Positions 27,368 to 36,286 of a stretch of 64,000 bases of DNA are shown one piece after another. Position numbers and translations under genes: made by a program. Under the pieces are notes generated by a model, which saw nothing but the letters and a program-made list of their open reading frames with translations, made no database searches and was not told the DNA's origin. Source of the DNA: JAPOUP01 sp965203255 (GTDB taxonomy: Bacteria; Pseudomonadota; Alphaproteobacteria; Rhodobacterales; Rhodobacteraceae); assembly GCA_965203255.1 (NCBI GenBank), contig OZ241882.1, positions 4,960,001 through 5,024,000 of the forward strand, in the 5' to 3' direction. Numbering within the stretch: the first letter of the stretch is position 1; the number at the start of each line of letters is the position of its first letter.

Positions 27368-28811
27368 CAGATGCCATGGGACGGGCCGCCGTTTGCCTTC
27401 GCGGGTGATTCGGTGCAGGGTGTTGACAGGAAGACAGCATGTTGTGGCGGGGGGCCGCGAGACGGCAACCCCCGCCGAGTGAAAGGAGAGAAAGATGACT
27501 GATTCGAAAACCCCTTTCGAGGGGAACGTTACCACGGTCTACGCGGCTCTGGAAGTGAGCGGCAGGAGCTGGATCCTCGCGGTGGGCGATCCGTCCGACA
27601 CGTCGAGGGCCGGCATCCACAGGCTGGCGCCGCAGGACGTTGATGGGCTCCTGGGCAGGCTCGGGCGGGCGCGGGAGCGGGCGGCGACCGGCGGCGATGT
27701 CCGGGTGATGCTTGTGTACGAGGCCGGTTACGAGGGCTTCTGGCTGGCCCGGCGGCTGGAGGGGGAGGATGTCGAGGTGGTTGTCTGCGACCCCGCGAGC
27801 CTCGAGGTGGTGCGGAGGAAAAAGAAGGTGAAGACGGACCGGATCGACGCCCGCCGGATGGTCCGGGCGCTCAGGGCGTGGGACGGCGGCGACCGGGACG
27901 CGATGTCGCGGGTGCGTGTGCCAACGGTCGCGGAGGAGGACAGGAAGCGGCTGCTGCGCCGGCGGGAGCGTCTGGTGCAGGAGCGCCGCCGCCTCTCGAA
28001 CTCCGTCGACGGGCTCCTGAGGCTGCACGGGGTGTTGGCCGGGGATCCGGCGCGGCCGGGGTTCCGTGAGCGGCTCGGCGGGATGGAGACCGGCTACGGG
28101 GAGCCGCTGCCGCCGGAGCTGCTGGCCGAGATCAAGGGCATCCTCGACCGGCTGGAGCTGGTGCGCGCGGAACTCAAGGCTGTCGAGGCGAGGAAGATGG
28201 AGATGCTGGAGGCGTCGGCCCGGGCCCTCGACGGCCTCCGCGCGGACGCCGCCGGGAAGGAGGCCGCTCCGCCCGTTGACAGACCGCGGGCGGCGCCGGC
28301 GGACGCCCACCACGCGGCGACGCTGGTCCGGCTGCGCGGGATCGGCCCGAACGACGCGCTGATGCTGGGCGGCGAGCTCTTCTACCGGGAGCTGCGCAAC
28401 CGGCGGCAGCTGGCCAGCCTCGCGGGCCTGGCGCCGGTGCCCTTCGCGAGCGGGGGCGTCGACAACGACCAGGGGATCAGCAAGGCGGGCGGCGCGATGC
28501 TGCGAAAGCACCTGGTGCAGATGGCCTGGCGCTGGCTGCGCCACCAGCCCGACAGCGCCCTCTCGGCGTGGTTCCGGGATTACGTGAGCGCCCGCGACGG
28601 ACGTTCGCGCAGGCGGGGGATCGTGGCGCTGGCCCGTAAGCTTCTGGTGGCGCTGTGGAGGTTCGCCACCACCGGCCTGGTGCCGGAGGGCGCCGTCCTG
28701 TCGCAGGCCTGAGAGCGGGAGGGCAACGGAACAACGGAACAACGGAACACCCGGGCGGCCCGACGGGGCCTCCGGGGAACCCGGGCAGGGCGTGTGACCG
28801 TGCAGGGGCCT
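27368..28811 (+). mobile_element. IS110-family element, copy A
   Basis: 1444 bp, boundaries set by comparison with the inverted copy at 29.1-30.5 kb: the shared sequence starts CAGATGCCATGGGAC and ends GTGCAGGGGCCT. As usual for this family there are no terminal inverted repeats or target duplications. The 127-bp left non-coding end and the 99-bp right end are where a bridge RNA would be encoded; the left end contains GC-rich potential hairpins just before the gene. Confidence 0.9.
27495..28712 (+). CDS. IS110-family transposase (DEDD recombinase), copy A
   Basis: 405 residues with an AAAGGAGAG ribosome site 5 bp before ATG. The N-terminal RuvC-like domain has VYAALEVSGRSW, LVYEAGYEGFWLARRL and VKTDRIDARRMVRAL. 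The first acidic residue is Glu where Asp is usual. The C-terminal transposase-20 domain has LRGIGPNDALMLGGEL and the catalytic-serine region PVPFASGGVDNDQGISKAG. A coiled-coil linker lies between. The protein is identical to that of the inverted copy. Confidence 0.93.
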   Translation: MTDSKTPFEGNVTTVYAALEVSGRSWILAVGDPSDTSRAGIHRLAPQDVDGLLGRLGRARERAATGGDVRVMLVYEAGYEGFWLARRLEGEDVEVVVCDPASLEVVRRKKKVKTDRIDARRMVRALRAWDGGDRDAMSRVRVPTVAEEDRKRLLRRRERLVQERRRLSNSVDGLLRLHGVLAGDPARPGFRERLGGMETGYGEPLPPELLAEIKGILDRLELVRAELKAVEARKMEMLEASARALDGLRADAAGKEAAPPVDRPRAAPADAHHAATLVRLRGIGPNDALMLGGELFYRELRNRRQLASLAGLAPVPFASGGVDNDQGISKAGGAMLRKHLVQMAWRWLRHQPDSALSAWFRDYVSARDGRSRRRGIVALARKLLVALWRFATTGLVPEGAVLSQA

Positions 28812-29077
28812 CTTATGAGACCTTACAGGTCAAGTGCCCTTTTTCAAAACCTCACATCGGCGTCCCTCCCTCCGTCGGGGGGCGGCTTCCGTGCCACCGG
28901 GGAAGTCCAGACAGAACGTCGCGGTTCCATGACGCGCTCAACGACGCGTCCAGCCTCTTATCCGGTTCGGTTGGCCGGTGCCGGCCCCGTGACCATTATG
29001 CCCGATTCGGGCGGTGCGACGTTCCGGGGGGGGCGGGACCCATCTGAAATGAACGGTGCCGCTTCCTGCGGCGAACC
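28812..29077 (+). repeat. 265-bp segment S, first copy
   Basis: Non-coding segment lying between the two IS110 copies. It is repeated as an exact or near-exact reverse complement at 30522-30786. Short hairpins occur near both ends (GACCT-TAC-AGGTC near the start, GCCGC-TTCCT-GCGGC near the end). There are no terminal inverted repeats. I do not recognise its origin. Confidence 0.8.
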
Positions 29078-30521
29078 AGGCCCCTGCACGGTCACACGCC
29101 CTGCCCGGGTTCCCCGGAGGCCCCGTCGGGCCGCCCGGGTGTTCCGTTGTTCCGTTGTTCCGTTGCCCTCCCGCTCTCAGGCCTGCGACAGGACGGCGCC
29201 CTCCGGCACCAGGCCGGTGGTGGCGAACCTCCACAGCGCCACCAGAAGCTTACGGGCCAGCGCCACGATCCCCCGCCTGCGCGAACGTCCGTCGCGGGCG
29301 CTCACGTAATCCCGGAACCACGCCGAGAGGGCGCTGTCGGGCTGGTGGCGCAGCCAGCGCCAGGCCATCTGCACCAGGTGCTTTCGCAGCATCGCGCCGC
29401 CCGCCTTGCTGATCCCCTGGTCGTTGTCGACGCCCCCGCTCGCGAAGGGCACCGGCGCCAGGCCCGCGAGGCTGGCCAGCTGCCGCCGGTTGCGCAGCTC
29501 CCGGTAGAAGAGCTCGCCGCCCAGCATCAGCGCGTCGTTCGGGCCGATCCCGCGCAGCCGGACCAGCGTCGCCGCGTGGTGGGCGTCCGCCGGCGCCGCC
29601 CGCGGTCTGTCAACGGGCGGAGCGGCCTCCTTCCCGGCGGCGTCCGCGCGGAGGCCGTCGAGGGCCCGGGCCGACGCCTCCAGCATCTCCATCTTCCTCG
29701 CCTCGACAGCCTTGAGTTCCGCGCGCACCAGCTCCAGCCGGTCGAGGATGCCCTTGATCTCGGCCAGCAGCTCCGGCGGCAGCGGCTCCCCGTAGCCGGT
29801 CTCCATCCCGCCGAGCCGCTCACGGAACCCCGGCCGCGCCGGATCCCCGGCCAACACCCCGTGCAGCCTCAGGAGCCCGTCGACGGAGTTCGAGAGGCGG
29901 CGGCGCTCCTGCACCAGACGCTCCCGCCGGCGCAGCAGCCGCTTCCTGTCCTCCTCCGCGACCGTTGGCACACGCACCCGCGACATCGCGTCCCGGTCGC
30001 CGCCGTCCCACGCCCTGAGCGCCCGGACCATCCGGCGGGCGTCGATCCGGTCCGTCTTCACCTTCTTTTTCCTCCGCACCACCTCGAGGCTCGCGGGGTC
30101 GCAGACAACCACCTCGACATCCTCCCCCTCCAGCCGCCGGGCCAGCCAGAAGCCCTCGTAACCGGCCTCGTACACAAGCATCACCCGGACATCGCCGCCG
30201 GTCGCCGCCCGCTCCCGCGCCCGCCCGAGCCTGCCCAGGAGCCCATCAACGTCCTGCGGCGCCAGCCTGTGGATGCCGGCCCTCGACGTGTCGGACGGAT
30301 CGCCCACCGCGAGGATCCAGCTCCTGCCGCTCACTTCCAGAGCCGCGTAGACCGTGGTAACGTTCCCCTCGAAAGGGGTTTTCGAATCAGTCATCTTTCT
30401 CTCCTTTCACTCGGCGGGGGTTGCCGTCTCGCGGCCCCCCGCCACAACATGCTGTCTTCCTGTCAACACCCTGCACCGAATCACCCGCGAAGGCAAACGG
30501 CGGCCCGTCCCATGGCATCTG
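29078..30521 (-). mobile_element. IS110-family element, copy A' (inverted)
   Basis: 1444 bp, the reverse complement of copy A at protein level and as far as I can compare at DNA level. It lies exactly at the junction of segment S and its reverse complement, so its flanks are GGCGAAC and GTTCGCC. The near-identity implies very recent copying or gene conversion. Confidence 0.9.
29177..30394 (-). CDS. IS110-family transposase, copy A'
   Basis: 405 residues, identical in sequence to the transposase at 27.5 kb, including the Glu at the first DEDD position and the SGGVDNDQG serine motif. It is intact from ATG 30394 with the same AAAGGAGAG ribosome site. Either copy could mobilise both. Confidence 0.93.
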   Translation of the reverse strand: MTDSKTPFEGNVTTVYAALEVSGRSWILAVGDPSDTSRAGIHRLAPQDVDGLLGRLGRARERAATGGDVRVMLVYEAGYEGFWLARRLEGEDVEVVVCDPASLEVVRRKKKVKTDRIDARRMVRALRAWDGGDRDAMSRVRVPTVAEEDRKRLLRRRERLVQERRRLSNSVDGLLRLHGVLAGDPARPGFRERLGGMETGYGEPLPPELLAEIKGILDRLELVRAELKAVEARKMEMLEASARALDGLRADAAGKEAAPPVDRPRAAPADAHHAATLVRLRGIGPNDALMLGGELFYRELRNRRQLASLAGLAPVPFASGGVDNDQGISKAGGAMLRKHLVQMAWRWLRHQPDSALSAWFRDYVSARDGRSRRRGIVALARKLLVALWRFATTGLVPEGAVLSQA

Positions 30522-30786
30522 GTTCGCCGCAGGAAGCGGCACCGTTCATTTCAGATGGGTCCCGCCCCCCCCGGAACGTCGCACCGCCCGAATCGGGCAT
30601 AATGGTCACGGGGCCGGCACCGGCCAACCGAACCGGATAAGAGGCTGGACGCGTCGTTGAGCGCGTCATGGAACCGCGACGTTCTGTCTGGACTTCCCCG
30701 GTGGCACGGAAGCCGCCCCCCGACGGAGGGAGGGACGCCGATGTGAGGTTTTGAAAAAGGGCACTTGACCTGTAAGGTCTCATAAG
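30522..30786 (-). repeat. 265-bp segment S, inverted second copy
   Basis: Reverse complement of the segment at 28812. On the outer side it joins the N-terminal part of the IS630-type B transposase at GCAGGGGCT, a string that also ends IS110 copy A (GCAGGGGCCT). So both copies of S are preceded by nearly the same sequence. Confidence 0.8.
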
Positions 30787-31260
30787 AGCCCCTGCCGGAC
30801 CGTCCCCTCCGGGATGCTGTCGACGGCCTCCAGCCCGCCGAGCCTGTCGCCGGGCAGCCGCAGCGTCCGGCGCGCGTGCCCCTCGGGGGGGCTCGGAGCA
30901 GGCCAGCATCGCCTGGCCCCCGCCGTCCAGCACGGGCTTCCTGCTGCTGGCCTGCCCCTTCCTCTCCAGAGCCGCCTCCAGGCCTTCCAGCACGAACCGC
31001 CTGCGGGCCCGCCCGCCCGTCGAGGCCCCGGCCCCGGGGACGTCCGCCATGTCGGCGTCATCGCGTCCGCCGCCGTCGCGGCCGGTGTCCGCCAGAAGGA
31101 GGATGCGCCCCCGCCGGCGCCGCGTCACCGACCCCTTTCCGCCGTCGACGGTCCCCTGCGGGAGCGCCCGCCCGCCACCGTCCAGCCTTGCGTGATATAT
31201 TCTCTTTCCACCTGTGCCCGTTGAATGCCGCCTCCCGGTGCCCCCCGGAACCGCCAGCGG
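30787..31260 (-). pseudogene. IS630-type B transposase, N-terminal part (frameshifted)
   Basis: Two frames give the N-terminal domain: RARRRFVLEGLEAALERKGQ and ASSRKPVLDGGGQAMLACSE, then in the next frame PPEGHARRTLRLPGDRLGGL and EAVDSIPEGTVRQGL. The reading stops at the junction with segment S and resumes 3.4 kb away at the C-terminal part. A frameshift separates the two pieces. The remaining 50 bp to the element's right end are non-coding. Confidence 0.75.
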
Positions 31261-31324
31261 ACATCCGCCCGATAGGGCAGGCGCCCCGGCGTCACTTCAA
31301 CACGGGCGGGATACTAGGAGTGCG

Positions 31325-32479
31325 CTATCGCCGCAAAACCGAGGAATTTGCATCCAAGCGACGGATGAAGGCCTTCTTCGCCGCATGTACGAGGCGAATG
31401 GTATCCAGCCGGTCGAAGAACCCTGAAAGCTCGCCCCTCTCTTTCGCCAATGCGTGCAGGTCGAGCACCAGTTCCAGCGCCTGGTCGTAACTCCTTCCGC
31501 TACGGGCGGCGATTTCCGTTTCGACCTCGGCCCATGCTCCGTCACCTTTCTTCCGCAACCGGTCCAGGCGCTTTTTGCGCAGCTTTTCCAGCTCCTGTTG
31601 TCGCCGACGCTGCTCTTCGGCTCTTGCCCGTTCCCTTGCGGCCAGACGTTCTTCACGGATCGCCTCCGCGCGCGTCCGCAGTTCCCGCAATGTCCGGAAC
31701 CTCGTGTTTCCTCCCGCGATGTCCTTCGTCTCCGAAGGCCGCACACTTGCCTTAAGATCCGTAAGCGCGAGGGGGTCGCCATTGAAGAACCGATGTAGAA
31801 GCCCGGTCTTTTCTTCATTCGGCATTGTCCTGAGTGCCGCGAGGGCGGTTTCCGAGGGGACTTCGCCGCAGTCCGGACCCGGGATCGCTTCCGCTGCCGC
31901 ACGAACAAGATCAGGATTGATTCCGAAGAAGCTGCCGAACGCCTCCAAGCCTTCTGTCAGCGGGCCGATGCCCGACAGCGGTTCCCGGACAGCATCCTCA
32001 AGCATGTCCCTGTCCGCAGTCGCCAGCCAGAGAAGATAAGCCAGCCGCAAGTCGCCGGAGAGCAGTTCGGACCGAAGCGGAGCCAAGACGTCAAGCCAGC
32101 CGGGACCGCCCTCCCAATCGCCATAATCAACTCCATCATCGTAGACGTAAATGTCCAGAAGACAGTCCTCCCCCATGTCGATAAACTCTGCAAACTCGCA
32201 GCAGCCGATGATGCGCTCGACGGTCGTCCGCTTGGCGAACCGGGCAGGAAGCCGGATCATAAGCCGCCGAGTCCCTCCAGCCGCCAGGTAAAGATGCATG
32301 TCGAACCAACTCGTCAGGAGCTCTTTCGCATTGCCTTTGAAGTCTCCGTAATTGTAGTGGACAGCGAAGCCAGTCGAAGTGATCTCCGCCCTTGACGACA
32401 GGCTTCGGAGCGCATTCCTGTCGGCCTCGCTGAGCAGGCGATCCATGGCCCGGAACTCATAGTACTGGTAGTAGCTCAT
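31325..32479 (-). CDS. Conserved hypothetical protein, N-terminal MSYYQYYEF family
   Basis: 384 residues, intact, ending 10 bp from the IS630-type B target site. The N-terminal half (MSYYQYYEFRAMDRLLSEAD, then HYNYGDFKGNAKELLTSWFD and RRLMIRLPARFA) resembles a family of uncharacterised proteins with the same start; I cannot name a catalytic motif. Residues 265-325 are a highly charged helix (EERLAARERARAEEQRRRQQ and onward), predicted coiled coil. The C-terminal 60 residues (SYDQALELVLDLHALAKERG) look helical too. No signal peptide or membrane segment. No neighbour gives a functional hint; an intact gene among dead ones may be under selection or recently arrived. Confidence 0.75.
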   Translation of the reverse strand: MSYYQYYEFRAMDRLLSEADRNALRSLSSRAEITSTGFAVHYNYGDFKGNAKELLTSWFDMHLYLAAGGTRRLMIRLPARFAKRTTVERIIGCCEFAEFIDMGEDCLLDIYVYDDGVDYGDWEGGPGWLDVLAPLRSELLSGDLRLAYLLWLATADRDMLEDAVREPLSGIGPLTEGLEAFGSFFGINPDLVRAAAEAIPGPDCGEVPSETALAALRTMPNEEKTGLLHRFFNGDPLALTDLKASVRPSETKDIAGGNTRFRTLRELRTRAEAIREERLAARERARAEEQRRRQQELEKLRKKRLDRLRKKGDGAWAEVETEIAARSGRSYDQALELVLDLHALAKERGELSGFFDRLDTIRLVHAAKKAFIRRLDANSSVLRR

Positions 32480-32781
32480 GCTGTTCGCTCCCCGCTGTGA
32501 CGACTGAAGCGCGGTATCTGCGATTCCCGGAGTCAGGACAAGACCCCGGCGAAGGGCTACGGCATCACCGCGTGGAGTTCCTGCAGCTTTCTGCCGACGT
32601 TCCGCGCCGGAAACCGCTGAATTCGCATCGGGCCGTAACTTCGCCCAGCTCTCCTCGCTTGGCTGGATTTGGCCGATAGTCTGTGTTCAGGACCGGGCGG
32701 CTGGAATCGCAGTCGAGCGGTGTTGCCTTCTCTGCGGGGTGGATATTCCATTCGACACTCTGGCGGTAGTGCGCCAGACGG

Positions 32782-32900
32782 ATGTTGAGGCGCTTTGACT
32801 CCCATCGGACCAAAGCGATTGCCGAGGCATTGATGACAGGTTTGACCGGCGGCGTATCCACCAAGGTCGAATTCGAGGAGCCTAACGTCTGTCTAACCCG
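32782..32900 (+). pseudogene. DUF1640-like coiled-coil gene remnant
   Basis: A short stretch reads LRRFDSHRTKAIAEALMTGL then TGGVSTKVEFEE, similar to the start of the better preserved copy at 34.0 kb (SDQAEAITEAVRTGVTGGVATKADL). What follows (CLTRCIRIAN...) does not match. The flanking 32480-33600 region shows no other gene that I recognise. Confidence 0.5.
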
Positions 32901-33601
32901 GTGCATCCGCATTGCCAACCTCACCATGTATTCCGTCAACTCCGTCACTGTCATCAATGTTGGCTGGGTTGGACCACGACACCCCGAATGACTTTCCATC
33001 GTGCTTTGTTCCCCTATTGAACAATCGCGCAAGCCTATTTTACTGTAGATGGAGCTAACACAGGAACAGAGTTCTCTGCGCCTTCGACTTCGTGCACGCT
33101 GGGTAACTCAGCCGGTCAACGGTCTCGCTCCCGATCAGTGCGTGGGAAATCGGCCAGGTCAGGCTATTCGCCAAGCCTTTGCGCGCCGCTGCGTCCGGGA
33201 TCATCGCGGTCACGGGGGTGGAATTGATCAGCGCGGTCGCCATCTTGACCGGTTCGTCGTTGGGACTCGGCGCACAGAGGAACCCCATCCAAAATAGGTA
33301 TCGCTCTTCGTCCTTTGCCCTGTAGAGGATGGTCTTGGAGCATCCATGCAATGGCCGTTGTATCGTCAGGTCGAACACTCTTCCGTACGCTGCTTGGGTC
33401 GGTAGCGGCCACCTGTTGCGATTAAGTACTCCTGCGTTCGCAAGGCGAGGTATTGACGGAGGTTGTTGGGGGACGGTTCGGTGGTGGGAGCGTCGTGGGT
33501 TTCCAGGAGTGTTGGTGGTTCAGTATCAGGTAGCGTCTGACAGCGGGAGTCCTCTTCTCCATGGGCAAGCCGCTCCAAACTCTGTGGATGGCCAAACGGA
33601 T

Positions 33602-33701
33602 GGGGATTATATTACTTAACTGAACATGCAACAAATTATGGCAAAATGACGGTTTTGAACAACAACATGTTGTATTCAATTTGGTTAAGTATATGATCCC
33701 C
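33602..33701. mobile_element. 100-bp AT-rich MITE with 8-bp target duplication
   Basis: The ends read GGGGATTATATTACTTAAC (left) and, on the opposite strand, GGGGATCATATACTTAAC (right). The whole is flanked on both sides by exactly AAACGGAT (33594-33601 and 33702-33709). The inside holds a perfect palindrome ACAACATGTTGT. It is far more AT-rich than the surrounding DNA and codes for nothing. An 8-bp duplication with GGGG ends suggests mobilisation by an IS1595-, IS66- or IS1-like transposase, which I do not see in this window. Confidence 0.8.
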
Positions 33702-33709
33702 AAACGGAT

Positions 33710-34035
33710 TCCGTCACGCGACGGGAGGCAACGTGGCATCGTGCAAGCTGGTATTCAGAAGATAAGGCCGAGATATTCCGGAGTGTCGAAGCTGCCTGAA
33801 GCCGCACGTGGGGTGAGTGTAACCCAATCTGGTTGATGTTTGTGAATTCCTCCACCGCGCATCGCTATCCACGCTCCATTCCCCGTTGCGTGAAAGCGCA
33901 CCGTCGGTTGGTTACCCGGTCATTCCCTGACATGCGGCGGCGTCAGATCGGCAGATCCGAATCACAGTCATCACCCAGATTGGACTACGCCCACGTGGGG
34001 TTGAAGCACTGCGTAGGTGGTGCTAAATTGACGAA
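33710..34035. other. Intergenic stretch, no gene recognised
   Basis: About 325 bp between the MITE and the DUF1640-like pseudogene with no recognisable reading frame, repeat or RNA. Confidence 0.4.
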
Positions 34036-34310
34036 ATGGCGGACGCCATATTCGATACCCTGGCAAGGGCTTTGACTCCGATCAGGCCGAGGCGATCACC
34101 GAGGCCGTGCGGACTGGTGTGACTGGTGGCGTCGCGACCAAGGCCGATCTGGTGGTTCTCCACAGCGAGATCGTAGAGTTGCGCGGGGAGATGAATGCGC
34201 GGTTTGCCCGGATCGAAACCGATCTTTTATGGATTAAGAGAGTCGGCGGCGTGATCGTCGCGCTTCTCGCCGTACCAATATTGCGCGACCTTTTGTCAGT
34301 GCTGAACTGA
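34036..34310 (+). pseudogene. DUF1640-like coiled-coil membrane protein, frameshifted
   Basis: ATG 34036 reads MADAIFDTLAR, then loses one G in GGCAAGGGCTTTG and goes out of frame. The correct frame continues as FDSDQAEAITEAVRTGV, TKADLVVLHSEIVELRGEMN, a coiled coil, and ends with a C-terminal membrane helix (VGGVIVALLAVPILRDLLSV). The layout (short N-terminus, coiled coil, one terminal helix) is that of the CCDC90/DUF1640 family. A translation restart at an internal GTG near 34107 could still give a short product. Confidence 0.7.
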
Positions 34311-34367
34311 TTCAGCCTTACTCCCGCCATCCCATAACAACCGATGCGATGGGCAATCAGGCAACTA

Positions 34368-35612
34368 GTGGTTCATGCAAAACAAAAGAGTCCATATTTC
34401 ATGCCGGACTTTCAGCCGCCGCCATCTCCTGGAGCCTGCGGTGCCCGCGCTTCCACGACGCCAACAGATCCTCCGGATTCCGGCTCCAGCGGAACGGGCG
34501 GGCGTCGCTGGCGTTGTGGCGCCCGGTGTAGCCCTCCATTGCCGCGACGCAGTCGTCGAGCGAGTCGAAGACGGCGTCCTTCAGCCGCTGCCTCGTCAGC
34601 TCCGGGAAGAAGCCCTCGACCGCGTCCGTCCACGACGCCGGGGCCGGGGTGAAATGGAAGGCCCGGTCGGGACGGTCCCTCAGCCATTCGTGGACCTCGG
34701 CGGATCTGTGCGAGGACACGTTGTCCAGGATGACGTGCACCGGGGTGCCCGGCCCGGTCCCTTCGGCGACATGGGCGGGGAAGGCGGTGAACTCCGCCGA
34801 CCGGCGCCGCTCCACCGTCTGCCCGACCACCCTGCCTGTCGCGACGGCGGGGGCCGCCAGCAGGCAGGTCGTGCCGTTGCGCCTGCAGCCGCGCGTCCCG
34901 GTCTCCGCATGCCCCGGCCTCATCGGGAGGGGCCTCTGGGTCCGCCCAGGCGCCTGGATCCGCGTCTTTCCGTCGACCGACAGCACGACGGCGTGGTCCG
35001 GCGGGTCGACATACAGGCCCACGACGTCGCGGACCTTGATCCCGGATCTCGGGTCGCGCGGGACCCTGGACGTCCTGACCTGATGAGGCCTGAGCCCGTT
35101 GCGCTTCAGGATGCTGGCACGTCCGGGGCGGTCAGCTCCAGCCTCCTCGCCAGCGCCTGCAGTGTCCAGTGCCGGGCGCGCGGCGGCGGCGGCGGGACCG
35201 CGGGGCCGGTCACGGCCCTCACCGTTCCTTCCGGGGCCGGCTCCAGTCCCGGAGGGCGGGTCGCGTCCCGCAGCGGCCCGTCCACGCCCTGCCCGGGGAA
35301 GCGGTCCCACCAGCGCTCCACGGCCGGCCGGCACTTTCCGGTCCGCCGCATGGCCTCCGCCGCGCCGCCCCCCGACCCGAGGCCGGGGATGGTCCGGGTT
35401 CGCCAGAAGTGCTTCCGGATGCTCCGCGGGTCCTTCGCGATCCGTCCGGGGCGTTCGCGGTCGCCGTCCGAAAGCCTGGTTTACTGTCCCTTCGGTTTCC
35501 TGCCCATTGCCCTGCCCGTTTCTTTATGGCTGTTCCAGAGCCGCCTGACGGCGACTGGAAGGCAGTGGCAGGCTTCACGGACAAATGCAGGCATCTGTCT
35601 TCAGTCAACCAC
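34368..35612 (-). mobile_element. IS630-family element, copy 2 (decayed)
   Basis: 1245 bp flanked by TA (34366-34367, 35613-35614) within CTAG, with ends GTGGTTCATGCAAAACAAAA and, on the opposite strand, GTGGTTGACTGAAGACAGAT. The layout equals that of copy 1 at 10.6 kb. The transposase reads leftwards: LHLSVKPATAFQSPSGG (leader), MRRTGKCRPAVERWWDRFPG (N-terminal domain) and, in a third frame, ILKRNGLRPHQVRTSRVPRD to the end. SVDGKTRIQ, VILDNVSSHRSAEV and WTDAVEGFFPELTR keep the three catalytic residues, but at least two frameshifts kill the gene. Confidence 0.88.
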
Positions 35613-36286
35613 TAGGCATCGCGCACCTCTCCTACATCGCCTCGGCGCTGACGGCGAGCACTTAGGGTGTGTCCCGGCCAGAGTGATGATTATGATTCAA
35701 ATCTTCCGGCCCCGTTCCAGTCTGAAGTGCAACACGAAGGGTGTTGGCGGCCTGAGTTCTCCGGCGGACGATGCCGCTTTATCGCTGAGCGTCAGTGCTC
35801 GAAAGTGGGGAGCTTCACCGTGGCGCCCTTTGGCAATCTTCTTGGGCGTTGAAACAAGCCGGTTTCGTTGGATTAATTCGCGTTTTCGGGATTCATCCGG
35901 AAGGCCCGCAGGAGATTCCGGAGGCGACTCACTCTCTTGCAATTTCCATATTATGTCAATGTTCTGTGTCAAATGTACGTCTTGGAAGTTTCGTGCAATC
36001 GCCTATCCCTGAACAAGCCTTCGGCAGCGGTCCGAAGTTAACCGCAACCTAGCGGATCTGGGCGCCTCACATCGAAAAGGCGTGTTGGGAGTGCGGGTCG
36101 AATGCGTCGGTTGGTTCGGTTTCTTGCAGACTCCCGGCAATTCAAGCCGCTGGTCGCTCACACAACCGCAAGGATTGGTGAGGCTCGCAATTCGCCTTCG
36201 AGCCAATTTCAGTAGACGCTGCGCTCACACCGAAGCCAGCCAGGAATCCTTGAAGAGGTTCATCGTTGAATGCAAGCATGACCAAC
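35613..36286. other. Gene-free stretch with an IS30 left-end remnant
   Basis: 35709-35790 matches the IS30 left end and leader region (CCCCGTTCCAGTCTGAAGTG, then a diverged version of the sequence leading to the transposase start); no transposase codons follow. The remaining sequence up to the pcaB stop shows no recognisable gene on either strand. Confidence 0.55.

Larger units (their letters stand above)
26660..31314 (-). mobile_element. Second IS630-type element (type B), split by IS110 insertions
   Basis: The ends read GTATCACGACCTTATTG at 26660 and GTATCCCGCCCGTGTTG on the opposite strand at 31314, each flanked by TA within CTAG (26658-26659 and 31315-31316). The transposase reads from right to left: its N-terminal part is at 30.8-31.2 kb and its C-terminal part at 26.7-27.4 kb. 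The 3.4 kb between them is two IS110 copies and two copies of a 265-bp segment. Fragments of the same element occur at 42.0-43.9 kb. Confidence 0.8.

Noticed and set aside
26703..28742. 679-codon minus-strand frame over IS110 copy A (and a 497-codon one over copy A')
   Set aside because: These are GC-rich antisense shadows of the IS110 transposase; they lack any family resemblance except where they run into the IS630 fragment.
34375..36012. 545-codon plus-strand frame near 35 kb
   Set aside because: Antisense to the decayed IS630 copy 2 and extending into IS30-remnant DNA; no family signature.
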